Source: Candidatus Eremiobacteraceae bacterium (GTDB lineage: Bacteria; Vulcanimicrobiota; Vulcanimicrobiia; Eremiobacterales; Eremiobacteraceae). From it: a stretch of DNA of 58,181 nt. The notes under the pieces are model-generated. The model saw only the letters and a list, made by a program, of their open reading frames with translations. It was not told the origin of the DNA and ran no database searches. The stretch is taken from NCBI GenBank assembly GCA_035314825.1, contig DATFYX010000067.1, positions 1 through 58,181 of the forward strand, written 5' to 3'. Within the stretch, counting starts at the first letter, position 1; each line of letters starts with the position of its first letter. Made by a program: the position numbers and the translations under genes. Shown one piece after another: positions 42,776-51,082 of the stretch.

Positions 42776-43765
42776 TTAGGTGGTGTAGCCGTGTGCTCGG
42801 TACCAGTCGACGGCGCGCGCCAGCGCGGCGTGGACCGGTCCCGCTTGGAACCCGAGCTCGCGGATGGCCTTGCTTGAGTCGACGTACTGGAACTCGCGTG
42901 ACATCCGGACGCCCTCGAGCGGCACGAATGGCACCGCATCCGGTTGAAGCCGGCAGCGAAGTTCGTCGGCGTACGCGGCCAAGACGGTCAGCCCGTAGGG
43001 CACGCGCCAGGTCGGCGCAGGCCGTTGCGTCACCTCAGCGAGCAATTCCCACACTTGATCGAACGACAGGTTTTCGCCGCCGACGATGTAGCGTTCTTTG
43101 GGCTTGCCGCGCTCGATCGCGCCGACGTGCGCGCGCGCCACGTCCTCGACAGCGACCAGGTTGAAGCCGCCGGTGCTGGGCCGCGCGCCGATCCGGCCGC
43201 GCGCGAAGTCGAGAACGAGGCGGCCGGTCGGCGTCGGTTTGCGATCTCCCGGGCCGACGGGTGCTGTCGGCAGCACCAGCACAACCGGAAGATCCGCGGC
43301 GAGCGCAACTTGTTCTTGCTCGACCTTAGAGCGGTGATACGTCGAAGCGTGGGCGTCCACCAAAATATCTGCTTCGGTGGCCGGTACGCCGTCGTGCGCG
43401 GGTCCGACAGTGGCCGCGCTCGAGGTCACCACTGCACGCTCGACGCCGGCGGTGCGGGCCGCTTCCAAGACGCTCGCGGTTCCGGCGACGTTGACGTCGC
43501 GTATCGCAGCGCGATCTCGCGGCGCGAAGGAATACAGCGCCGCGCAGTGGACCAGGTACCGGCAGCCGCGCATCGAGGGGATGACATCGCTTGCGTTGCG
43601 CACGTCGCCCTCGACCCATTCGATGCCGGCTGGGGCGTAGCGAGGTGGCTCGTGAGGCGCGTGCGCGAGGGCACGGACACCGTAGCCCGAAGCGATGAAT
43701 TCGCGCGCGACGTGAGCGCCGATAAAGCCGCTCGCGCCGGTGATGAAGACGAGGTTCCGTGACAC
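42776..43765 (-). CDS. NAD-dependent epimerase/reductase, HpnA/dihydroflavonol-reductase-like
   Basis: 329 residues, extended SDR. TGASGFIGAHVAREF is the NAD(P) loop, YHRSK carries the catalytic Tyr and Lys, and ERYIVGGENLSF is typical of hopanoid-associated sugar epimerase HpnA and dihydroflavonol-4-reductase-like enzymes. The GTG at 43765 is the only start that leaves a clean N-terminus. It shares the 7 bp GTGACAC with the GTG of the divergent amine oxidase gene. Without hopanoid genes in view, the HpnA role is only a possibility. Confidence 0.82.
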   Translation of the reverse strand: MSRNLVFITGASGFIGAHVAREFIASGYGVRALAHAPHEPPRYAPAGIEWVEGDVRNASDVIPSMRGCRYLVHCAALYSFAPRDRAAIRDVNVAGTASVLEAARTAGVERAVVTSSAATVGPAHDGVPATEADILVDAHASTYHRSKVEQEQVALAADLPVVLVLPTAPVGPGDRKPTPTGRLVLDFARGRIGARPSTGGFNLVAVEDVARAHVGAIERGKPKERYIVGGENLSFDQVWELLAEVTQRPAPTWRVPYGLTVLAAYADELRCRLQPDAVPFVPLEGVRMSREFQYVDSSKAIRELGFQAGPVHAALARAVDWYRAHGYTT

Positions 43766-45060
43766 GACCCTACGCTTCGGGCAGCAGCAGCTCTCATACT
43801 TGCGACGTTCTGGTGATCGGCGCCGGAATGGCGGGCGTGACGGCCGCGCGGGCGCTCGTGCGGGAGGGATTGCGCGTCCGTGTGCTCGAGGCGCGGCAGC
43901 GGATCGGCGGGCGCATCCACACGCTGCGCGATTTGTGCGATGCGCCGGTCGAAGCGGGCGCCGAGCTGATCCACGGACAGGGGGCACAGACGTGGCCCGA
44001 GGTCCGAGCCGCTGGCCTGACCGTACGGCCCAACTCGCACGCCGTCAGCGCGTTGATGGTCGACCTCGGCCACGGCACACAATGGTTGGCGCGTGCGTTG
44101 CTGCATCCGGAGACGTGGCAGTCGTTCACGATCCTGCGGCGTCTGGCGCGACGTGAACCGCGCGACATGGCTGCAGCTGAGTTCATCGAACGCGGCGGCT
44201 ATCGCGGCCGGGCCCGCTCGCTCGCTGAAATGGTGTTCACCACGCATCTGCCGGGAAGCACGCACGAGATCGGAATCCATGGCTTGCTCGACGATGGAGT
44301 GCTAGAATTGGAGACCAGCGGGGATTACCGCGTCAACGAAGGCTACGACCGCATCGTCGAGCACATCGCTCGCGATCTCGAGATCGAATACGGTTTCGTC
44401 GCTACAGAGATTGAATGGGCGCATGACGGAGTGGCGATCCGCGATGGCAGTGGACGCGAACGCGTCGCGCGGGCCGCTATCTCGACGCTGCCTGCGGGCG
44501 TCTTGCAATCCGGGGCGGTCCGCTTCAAACCCGAGCTTCCCGAAAGCAAACGCGAGGCGCTGCGTGCGATGGTCAGTGGTCCGGTCTTGAAGGTCATCAT
44601 GCGTTTTGAGGAGCCGTTTTGGCCGCGACGCTTGGCTGCGGTGATCTCGAGCGCGGGGCCAGTCGCGCTCTATTGGAACGTATTCTATAAGGCGAAGTCA
44701 GAGGCGCCGGTCCTGACAGCATATTGCGTCGGCGAGCGCGCCGCGACGCTGGCTCGAATGAGTGAAGAAGAAGCTCTCGCGCGGATCATCGGAGATCTGT
44801 GCCGCCATTTCCCGAAGGCCAGGCCGAAACTCGCAGGCTCGCGACTGATCGATTGGAGCGCCGACCCGCTGTCGTGCGGCGGCTATACGCTGTTGCGTCC
44901 GGGTGGGGCTGGAGCGCGCGCGCGCTTAGCGACAGCGGACACGGGCGCGTTATTCTGGGCGGGTTCCGAAACCGCGACGCAACCGATCGCCGCCACGGTC
45001 GCGGGAGCGTACACCACTGGTCTACGCGCTGCGCTAGAAGTCGCGCTAACCACCTCTTAA
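43759..45060 (+). CDS. Flavin-containing amine oxidase
   Basis: 433 residues. N-terminal FAD motif VIGAGMAGVTAARALVREGL (about 19-38), then LEARQRIGGRIHTL (the GG-R motif of the monoamine oxidase family), and the C-terminal FAD-binding LFWAGSETATQPIAATVAGAYTTGL. Oxidative deamination of an amine or a related desaturation is expected; the substrate is unknown. No signal peptide. The GTG start at 43759 interlocks with the start codon of the divergent epimerase gene, so its promoter must be inside that gene. Confidence 0.88.
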   Translation: MTRPYASGSSSSHTCDVLVIGAGMAGVTAARALVREGLRVRVLEARQRIGGRIHTLRDLCDAPVEAGAELIHGQGAQTWPEVRAAGLTVRPNSHAVSALMVDLGHGTQWLARALLHPETWQSFTILRRLARREPRDMAAAEFIERGGYRGRARSLAEMVFTTHLPGSTHEIGIHGLLDDGVLELETSGDYRVNEGYDRIVEHIARDLEIEYGFVATEIEWAHDGVAIRDGSGRERVARAAISTLPAGVLQSGAVRFKPELPESKREALRAMVSGPVLKVIMRFEEPFWPRRLAAVISSAGPVALYWNVFYKAKSEAPVLTAYCVGERAATLARMSEEEALARIIGDLCRHFPKARPKLAGSRLIDWSADPLSCGGYTLLRPGGAGARARLATADTGALFWAGSETATQPIAATVAGAYTTGLRAALEVALTTS

Positions 45061-45071
45061 TCAGCGCGCGG

Positions 45072-45099
45072 TATAATTGAACCGCTTGCTGACAGCAAG
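45072..45099 (+). promoter_or_regulatory. -10 element and hairpin upstream of tonB
   Basis: TATAAT (45072-45077) is a perfect -10 hexamer; no good TTGACA lies 17 bp upstream. Directly after it, CTTGC-TGACA-GCAAG (45085-45099) makes a short hairpin in what would be the 5' leader of the TonB gene, about 70 bp before its start. Confidence 0.5.
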
Positions 45100-45170
45100 G
45101 CCACGGCCCGCCTTCTGCACGGCGCATCCGACAGTGCGATTCTTGACCGGGCAGAAAGGGCACGACTGGT

Positions 45171-45908
45171 TTGGCCACGACCCCCAACGCGCAGCCGGAT
45201 TCGCTCATCACGCCGCCGCTGTCCACCAAGCGCAGCCACTATGCGTTTATCTATCTTTCGGCCGGCTTCATCATCTTGTCGGCTACCGCGCATTTCATCA
45301 TGGGCGCCGCTGGCGAGCGTTTCTTCCCGCAGTTCAAAGAACAAGCGACGCCGCCGCCACAAAAAGTCACGGTCCAAACACTGATCAAGCCGCCGCCGAC
45401 GACCAAACCGACCCCGCCGCCGACACCCACGCCGCTGCCGACGCCTACTCCGCCGCCGTCCCAGAGCACGCCGCCGCCCGCGCACCTCAAGATGAACGTC
45501 ATCAAAACGCACAACGAAGGTGGCACAGGCCCAGCCGAAGTGGCGTATACATCGGCGCCGCACGGCGACGAGAACGGCGTGCCGCAAGGGCCGCCGACCA
45601 CGGCCCCAGCCGCGCCCGCCGCCGAGCCGGCAAGGCCGCAGGAGCCGGTCGGCATCACGGACGCGGAGTACAAGTACAAGGCGCCGGTGGACTACCCTGA
45701 ACCTGCTAGGCAGCAGAGCACCCAGGGCACCGCCATCGTGCTGGTCACGATCGGCACGAGCGGAGAGCTAGTGGCCGTCAAGATCTATCGGTCGTCGGGC
45801 AGCCCGCTGCTCGATAACGCGGCCCTCAGGGCCGCGCGAGCGAGCCTCTTCAAACCGCCGTCCGTGCAAACCGACTACTTGCTCGAATACGTCTTCCAGC
45901 TCGAATAG
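45171..45908 (+). CDS. tonB: TonB energy transducer
   Basis: 245 residues with the TonB layout: short cytoplasmic N-terminus, one membrane helix (about 25-48), periplasmic Pro/Thr-rich rod (about 60-110, with repeated PTPPP units) and a C-terminal TonB domain (about 165-245). The latter has VDYPEPARQQSTQGTAIVLV, SGELVAVKIYRSSGSPLLD and NAALRAARASLFKPP, all family-typical. TTG start. It would link a proton-motive ExbBD motor, not present here, to receptors such as the one at 3692-7063. Confidence 0.92.
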   Translation: MATTPNAQPDSLITPPLSTKRSHYAFIYLSAGFIILSATAHFIMGAAGERFFPQFKEQATPPPQKVTVQTLIKPPPTTKPTPPPTPTPLPTPTPPPSQSTPPPAHLKMNVIKTHNEGGTGPAEVAYTSAPHGDENGVPQGPPTTAPAAPAAEPARPQEPVGITDAEYKYKAPVDYPEPARQQSTQGTAIVLVTIGTSGELVAVKIYRSSGSPLLDNAALRAARASLFKPPSVQTDYLLEYVFQLE

Positions 45909-45942
45909 GCGAGTCTAAGCGCTGCCACCGGAGCGGTGTCGA

Positions 45943-46260
45943 TCAGTGATGTGGCCGCAAGGCTTGCGGCAGAGTGCTGCTCGCGCGTGAGGTGGGACCG
46001 AAGCGTTTGAGCGCGCGAGCCTTGGCCCGCGCGGCTTCCTCGTGCCGATTCTTAGGCGGTGCGGTCGTCTCGAGCGAGCGAAGTAGACGAGTCGAGGCGC
46101 GGGCTATCTCATCGACGGCAGCGTCGAAGGCGACCTCGTTTGCTTTGGAAGGTTTCGTGAAACCGCTGATTTTTCTTACGAACTGAAGCGAAGCCGACCT
46201 GACGTCACCTGCGCTCACTGGCGGCTCGAAGTTGAAAAGTGTCTTTATGTTTCTACACAT
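45943..46260 (-). CDS. DUF2277 family protein
   Basis: 105 residues. The start MCRNIKTLFNFEPPVS, then RSASLQFVRKISGFTKPSKA and FDAAVDEIARASTRLL, are the highly conserved core of DUF2277. The C-terminal tail is Arg/Lys-rich and variable. Function unknown; homologues are small cytosolic proteins found across many phyla. The ATG at 46260 fits the MCRNI start. The gene faces tonB with 34 bp between the stops. Confidence 0.9.
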   Translation of the reverse strand: MCRNIKTLFNFEPPVSAGDVRSASLQFVRKISGFTKPSKANEVAFDAAVDEIARASTRLLRSLETTAPPKNRHEEAARAKARALKRFGPTSRASSTLPQALRPHH

Positions 46261-46338
46261 CGTCACAATGCCTCGGTGGGACGATTTGATTTGTGCAACG
46301 TCAAAACCTACTCGACCGCTCGTTCTCTATTTTCCCCC

Positions 46339-46363
46339 TCGATTGGTCGGCGCGGCCGATCGA
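46339..46363. repeat. Long stem-loop in the 46.3-46.45 kb intergenic region
   Basis: TCGATTGGTCG (46339-46349), GCG, CGGCCGATCGA (46353-46363): an 11-bp stem if two G-T wobbles are allowed when read on the plus strand. It lies in the 191-bp gap between DUF2277 and the next exported protein. It has no T-run and I recognise no RNA family. Nothing else is seen in this gap. Confidence 0.4.
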
Positions 46364-46451
46364 ATTGCATAGGGAGACTGCCAGCGCGGTCGCAGTTATT
46401 GAACAGACGGTTGGTCGTACGATGACGCGTGATAACACGAACCTCACGCCT

Positions 46452-47465
46452 TCATGGTTGCACTGAGGTACGGAACACCCGCACGTCATAGTTGATCGGT
46501 TGACTTCCGAGAATCCACATAGCGAGTTTCACGGAAACACTCTGGCCCGGCTGCAGCGTCAGACCGTCCGGTAGCTTCAAGGAGAAGTATGGCGAGCCGA
46601 GCGGTTCAATAACCTTTGTCCTGCCTCCGCCGGTGACCACCGTCTTTGATGGAAGATTGGAGATCACGACGTAAAGCGACCCTGGCAAGGGGATCGAAGA
46701 AGCGTTGATAACGCGCAGCGTTTGTCCATACGTGCTCGTCAGCGCATTGAAGGGTGTGATTTGCGCCGTCAGACGGTCAATTCTCACTTGCGGGGTGACT
46801 TCGATCGGTGGAAGTGGATGCTGCGGATCCTCGACCCAGAAACTTGCAAAGGCCTTGCGGCCTGCGTTGACCACACTGACGATGGCGATGCCGAAGCCGG
46901 TCGCCCGAACATTCCCATCCGCACTGACTCTTACAATGCCCGTATCGCTCGAGCGGTAGGCCGTCCCGGTCGTAGACGAAGTCAAGTCGCGCTCAATCCC
47001 ATTGGAGTACATGCCCTGCACGTAAATGTTTTCGGTTGCGCCTGGCGCCCTCATCATGAACGTTGCTTGGGTCAGAGATATGCGCTCCGGCGCGTTCGAA
47101 GAACGTACGATGATCGTGACGGATTGGCCCTCGACAGGTGTCTGGTCGGTACCGATGACCGCTGGCGAGATCGTCAGCGGGCCCGCGAAAGACTCGGGAA
47201 TCTTGAAGCTGGCCTGGAATGTCGAGCCGTTGTAATTGGTCCCTTGCAGTATGCCGACACCCGGTGCGCCGACACCGACGTAGCCCGCCGCCGCGGGGAT
47301 CTGCGTTGTGACGGTGATTACGACGGTATCTCCGGGAGCGAATACTTGCCCGGCTTGCGGCGATGTGATTTGCACTCGGGAATCGACTCGCGCCGCGGCC
47401 AGCGCAGGCGCGGTGAGCGCTAGTCCGGTAAGCGCAAGCAGGCACAGCGATACGAAGTGCCTCAT
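46452..47465 (-). CDS. Exported immunoglobulin-like (BIG-type) repeat protein
   Basis: 337 residues from the ATG at 47465. The signal peptide ends after about 24 residues (TAPALAAA). Three beta-sandwich segments follow: VQITSPQAGQVFAPGDTVVI, a middle BIG2-like unit (YSNGIERDLTSSTTGTAYRS, DGNVRATGFGIAIVSV), and a C-terminal unit with VSVKLAMWILG. BIG2-type domains are common in adhesins and cell-surface proteins; no anchor is seen. It is divergent from the metalloprotease gene across 111 bp. Specific role unknown. Confidence 0.75.
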   Translation of the reverse strand: MRHFVSLCLLALTGLALTAPALAAARVDSRVQITSPQAGQVFAPGDTVVITVTTQIPAAAGYVGVGAPGVGILQGTNYNGSTFQASFKIPESFAGPLTISPAVIGTDQTPVEGQSVTIIVRSSNAPERISLTQATFMMRAPGATENIYVQGMYSNGIERDLTSSTTGTAYRSSDTGIVRVSADGNVRATGFGIAIVSVVNAGRKAFASFWVEDPQHPLPPIEVTPQVRIDRLTAQITPFNALTSTYGQTLRVINASSIPLPGSLYVVISNLPSKTVVTGGGRTKVIEPLGSPYFSLKLPDGLTLQPGQSVSVKLAMWILGSQPINYDVRVFRTSVQP

Positions 47466-47576
47466 GATGAGACGCTCATTTCGACGAGCCTGAAACTCGT
47501 ACATCTTCTATTCGCGAGTGAAGCCAAAGGTCCAGTCCAGGGCGGGCGGACCGGCGCCGCGAAGCGGGGGCTTGCC

Positions 47577-48863
47577 ATGAAGCAGCGTTTCATCCTTGCG
47601 TTTGCGTTATTGCTCGCCGGCTGTCTTGCGTTTGTGCGAGCGACGCCATCCGACGCGCAGCCTCCAGATATCGACCTCATGACGATCCACGTGCGCATGG
47701 AGGCCGTCATCCTATCGGATGACAACGGCGCCAACCCGAAGGGCGTGCTTAGCCTCAAGCAACTCAAACAATGGATCGACAACGAGAACGAGTCGCTGCG
47801 CGCTTCGAACGCGCACATCGTCGTCGACTTCGACGCGGCGCACGATCTCGATCGCGTGAAGAACTCCACCATCAATCACCTCGCTCATAACAACGACCGC
47901 GTGGCCTCACGGCAGGCTGCGCGCTACCCGGGCAAGATGGTCGTCTTTTTCCGAGCGTACGGTCCGGCGGGCTCGGGTATCGGCGTGACGGGCAACGGCT
48001 ACACCGCCTACAACGCATACGTGCCGGTCGGCAGCATCGGGTGCAGCGGCAGTACGACGACGGATTGCAGCGCGAGCTATACGGTCATGCCTTCGGTCTA
48101 CTGCGGCACGACCGTGGCGACCGATCCGGTCGATTCCAAACATCCGAATCCACCGATCGCCTCCGACGGCTCCGGATGCACTTATGCCCCGTCATCGTGG
48201 TACGTGTACCAGAACTTCAGTCAACTCTCGCACGAGGTCGGCCACTACTTCGGATTGCCGCACACATTTCCGGGCACGTACGACTTCTTATCGACGCCCG
48301 CGGCCTTGCAAAGCTGGTACGATGGAAACCCGCGCTCGGGCACGACTCGGTCGATCAAGATCTACGACGGCGACTCGCCGGCCGGCCCGCTGATCTCCGA
48401 TGGAACGAATCTCACCAGCGGCTGGACGTTTACGGTCACCGACACGCCACCCGATGCGGGCGCCCATCTCTTCAACGACAACAACATCGGCTTTTGCCAC
48501 CCTCCGACGGGCAAAACGCTCAGCGATGGCAGCGGCGCGACGATCGTGTTCAACGGACCCAGCTACACGCTGCACGCACTATTCAGCGGCAAACCGGTTT
48601 CGCTCACGTTTCGGCCCGATAAGGACGACGTGATGAGCTACTTCGTGTGCCGCAAGCCGATGCTGTTCACGCGGAGCCAAGTGGCGACCATGCGCCACAA
48701 CCTGATGCAGGATCCGCAACGCAGCTATCTCTTGTGCACGAATCCGCAGGACGTCGATTTAAAGCCCTATATGAACTGCCCGACGGCCGTTCCCCACTTC
48801 GTCTATCCACATCCGCGGACCGGCCCCACTGTCAAACCGGGTGGTCCAATCACGCAGTTCTGA
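47577..48863 (+). CDS. M43-like metzincin metallopeptidase, lipoprotein
   Basis: 428 residues. The lipobox LLAGC (Cys16) predicts a lipid-anchored exported protein. The zinc site is HEVGHYFGLPH (His219, Glu220, His223, His229) and VMSY near residue 380 is the Met-turn of metzincins; the GLPHTF extension is typical of pappalysin-like M43 peptidases. Several Cys pairs suggest disulfides. The ATG at 47577 is preceded by GGGGG. Together with the S53 peptidase it indicates an extracellular proteolytic capacity. It ends 17 bp before the next exported protein gene. Confidence 0.85.
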   Translation: MKQRFILAFALLLAGCLAFVRATPSDAQPPDIDLMTIHVRMEAVILSDDNGANPKGVLSLKQLKQWIDNENESLRASNAHIVVDFDAAHDLDRVKNSTINHLAHNNDRVASRQAARYPGKMVVFFRAYGPAGSGIGVTGNGYTAYNAYVPVGSIGCSGSTTTDCSASYTVMPSVYCGTTVATDPVDSKHPNPPIASDGSGCTYAPSSWYVYQNFSQLSHEVGHYFGLPHTFPGTYDFLSTPAALQSWYDGNPRSGTTRSIKIYDGDSPAGPLISDGTNLTSGWTFTVTDTPPDAGAHLFNDNNIGFCHPPTGKTLSDGSGATIVFNGPSYTLHALFSGKPVSLTFRPDKDDVMSYFVCRKPMLFTRSQVATMRHNLMQDPQRSYLLCTNPQDVDLKPYMNCPTAVPHFVYPHPRTGPTVKPGGPITQF

Positions 48864-48880
48864 AGTCGAGGTCTCTTGCC

Positions 48881-49384
48881 GTGATCCACATATCCATCGC
48901 CGCTGTCCTGGTGGCAGGACCGGCCAATGCCCTAGCTTCGTACGACGGCCCTCCGCCAAGTGCCGTAGAGTCTCCGGCGCTTCCCTGGCCGGCTACTAAC
49001 TCGTTGTGCTCGAATACTCAAGTCGAGACGGCGGGCCCGCGGCTGCTTGACCCCACCAAGCTTAGCGCTGCGGCCCAGGCGCGGCTCAATTCCGGCGGGG
49101 CGCTCACGCAAAGCGAAATCAACCAGGCAGGCGCTTGGGAGAGCGGTGGTGTCGCCATTTCGTTCACCAATGGGATCAGCGTGGTCGATTACGGCACGAA
49201 CGCGATTGACGCGTACGAGCGCCCTGGCGACAGGGTTCAGGTGTGTCTGATCTACGTCCCATCCGAGAGCGAATGCCCGAATGTGGCGAGCGATCAGCGA
49301 GGGCGCGTGTATCGTGTGTACGATTATAAGGCGCAGGCGGCATATCGCATTCAGAATTCACAACACGGATGCGGGGGTGCTTGA
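48881..49384 (+). CDS. Hypothetical exported protein
   Basis: 167 residues from the GTG at 48881, with GAGG about 9 nt upstream. A short hydrophobic leader (about 3-18, HISIAAVLVAGPANALAS) suggests secretion. The mature part has four Cys residues (LCSNTQVE, QVCLIYV, ECPNVA and the terminal HGCGG), probably two disulfides, and a Tyr-rich segment RVYRVYDYKAQAAYRI. I recognise no family. It follows the M43-like peptidase gene with 17 bp spacing, so co-expression is likely. Confidence 0.6.
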   Translation: MIHISIAAVLVAGPANALASYDGPPPSAVESPALPWPATNSLCSNTQVETAGPRLLDPTKLSAAAQARLNSGGALTQSEINQAGAWESGGVAISFTNGISVVDYGTNAIDAYERPGDRVQVCLIYVPSESECPNVASDQRGRVYRVYDYKAQAAYRIQNSQHGCGGA

Positions 49385-49393
49385 GCAGGCCAG

Positions 49394-49873
49394 TCACGGC
49401 GCGGGAATAATGAAGCGTGCCGCTTTGTACCCATGGCTCTCGCTGCAGGACGAGCACTCCACCAACAGCGTGGTGGGGACGAGCGCCTTGTCGACGGTGA
49501 ACAGTCCACTAAGGTGGACAGCAACGCCTTGATGGATGTTGAGGCTTGAAGGTCTTATGTCCCTAGCCCGGGGCCCGATGCCGTTCTTATCTTCAAGCGT
49601 GTACGTGACAACGCCGGTATAGGCAGAAGACACGCTGTCCGTCAAAAGCACCCGCATCGCCATGAGCCTTTGGCCGGGCAACACGGGAATCTGGTCGGGA
49701 TTGTCGGCCGGCGTCGCATCGCGCAGATCCTGGATTGTCACGTTTAGGCTGCCGAAGGCGACGCTTTGCCGAAGTGACCCTGTGAGCGGCGTGGCTTGGG
49801 GGATGGGCGTTGAATAACCGTTTCCGGTAGTTCCAAAAGCGATGACGGTAATGGCGAGTAAAACTGCAACCAT
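49394..49873 (-). CDS. Hypothetical exported protein, DUF4352-like fold possible
   Basis: 159 residues. An N-terminal hydrophobic segment (about 2-20) is a signal peptide or anchor. The beta-rich body (SVAFGSLNVTIQDLRDATPA, GQRLMAMRVLLTDSV, YTGVVTYTLEDKNG) has the rhythm of telokin-like DUF4352 domains that sense or bind at the cell surface, but I cannot confirm this by eye. AGAGGAG stands at a good distance before the ATG. Confidence 0.6.
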   Translation of the reverse strand: MVAVLLAITVIAFGTTGNGYSTPIPQATPLTGSLRQSVAFGSLNVTIQDLRDATPADNPDQIPVLPGQRLMAMRVLLTDSVSSAYTGVVTYTLEDKNGIGPRARDIRPSSLNIHQGVAVHLSGLFTVDKALVPTTLLVECSSCSESHGYKAARFIIPAP

Positions 49874-49930
49874 GATGTGCGATCTCCTCTGGTCATTCTG
49901 ACCGTTTGCGCAAGGGAAGGGATGCGCCTC

Positions 49931-50818
49931 TTAGACCTCTTTGGATCTGCTCGACGCTAACAACGTGGCGCGGCGTAGTAGATCCGGTACTTTCATTCGA
50001 CGGGAGAGGCGATCGAAGTTCGACCGCGATCCTTTCCAGTGAAGGTCGTCGACCGTATCAAAGACCGACACATCCAGCTGCAAAGTCGCGAGCGTGCGAA
50101 ACAGCAGGGCATCGCTCCATGCGTTGAAGAGCGCCTCGGACAGCGTACGTGCTCGAGGAATTGAAGGATGCCACTTGCGCCAGTCCTTCGGAATTTCTTC
50201 AAGGTGGTAGTACCGCGACAAGGTCGCGGCCGCGGCCTTGGGACCCCATCCAGGCACACCGGGGAATCCATCCGCGCTATCCCCGACCACCGCCAGGTAA
50301 TCCGGAATCGATTTCGGTGTCACCCCGAACTTGGCCACCACGGCCGTCTCGTCGCGCACGATGTCGCGCCGGCGGTCCTGTTGAACGACGCGCGTGCCCA
50401 CAACGCACTGACTCAGGTCCTTGTCAGGCGTACAAATATAGACGCGATTTACGCGAGCATCTTGCGAAGCCTTGGCGGCGGCGGATGCTAAAGCGTCATC
50501 GGCCTCGTAGTAAACCATCGGCCAGACTACAACGCCCATTGCCTCAAGGGCCTCTTCCAGAATAGGGAACTGCGAGAGTAGTTCGGGAGGCACACCTTCG
50601 CTGGTTTTGTATCCGCGGTACAAGTCGTTCCGAAACGACTCTACGACGTGATCGGTCGCGACACCGACGTGCGTGGCGCCGCGCTCGAGCATGGACAGAA
50701 CCGAAGCCAGGACACCCCGTACGGCGCCGACCTCTCGTCCTTTCGCGTCGGCAGAAGATGGTAAGGCGAAAAAATGGCGGAACAATTCATAGGTCCCGTC
50801 AATCAAATATACCTGCAC
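49931..50818 (-). CDS. 5'-3' exonuclease (PolA N-terminal/flap endonuclease type)
   Basis: 295 residues, a stand-alone version of the polymerase I 5'-3' exonuclease domain (compare Xni/ExoIX). Metal-binding acids are visible in YLIDGTYELFR, YYEADDALAS, ICTPDKDLSQ and VGDSADGFPGVPGWGPKAAA; the last also forms the helix-hairpin-helix that holds duplex DNA. Expected role is 5'-flap removal in replication or repair. It sits alone among envelope protein genes. Confidence 0.9.
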   Translation of the reverse strand: MQVYLIDGTYELFRHFFALPSSADAKGREVGAVRGVLASVLSMLERGATHVGVATDHVVESFRNDLYRGYKTSEGVPPELLSQFPILEEALEAMGVVVWPMVYYEADDALASAAAKASQDARVNRVYICTPDKDLSQCVVGTRVVQQDRRRDIVRDETAVVAKFGVTPKSIPDYLAVVGDSADGFPGVPGWGPKAAAATLSRYYHLEEIPKDWRKWHPSIPRARTLSEALFNAWSDALLFRTLATLQLDVSVFDTVDDLHWKGSRSNFDRLSRRMKVPDLLRRATLLASSRSKEV

Positions 50819-50908
50819 GCGTTACCTTGGCCTTGTGGCATCGTCCGCGGCGTCACAGAAGCCGGTCTAACATCGAAACAGACATGATTCCGGCGCCGCA
50901 TATTTGAG

Positions 50909-50947
50909 CGGCGGCGGACACCGGGTGACATGGAATCGCCGCCGCCG
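50909..50947. repeat. GC-rich inverted repeat in the 264-bp gap before the CHASE2 stop
   Basis: CGGCGGCGG (50909-50917) and CCGCCGCCG (50939-50947) pair over 9 bp around a 21-nt loop. It lies downstream of the CHASE2 gene on its strand. No T-run. The gap otherwise holds only the presumed upstream region of the exonuclease gene. Confidence 0.4.
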
Positions 50948-51082
50948 AGGCCGGCGCTCGATTCGCACACGCAACGATAGCGAACACTGAGCTAAGGTGA
51001 ACGACGATCAGAAATACGAACCGCAGCCTCGAACAGCGCGAAGCCCCGCCGGTCCGTGCTCGACCTCGGATACAGTCGCGCG

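Noticed and set aside
44786-45229. Minus-strand ORF across the amine oxidase end and tonB leader
   Set aside because: No motif and Arg/Ser-rich; conflicts with two well-supported plus-strand genes.
46301-46489. Minus-strand ORF of 62 codons after the BIG-type protein gene
   Set aside because: Overlaps the end of the real gene, no ribosome site, no conserved-looking features.
50819-51082. Possible gene in the 264-bp gap between exonuclease and CHASE2 genes
   Set aside because: Only a frame crossing into CHASE2 coding sequence is open, with no start signal or recognisable product.
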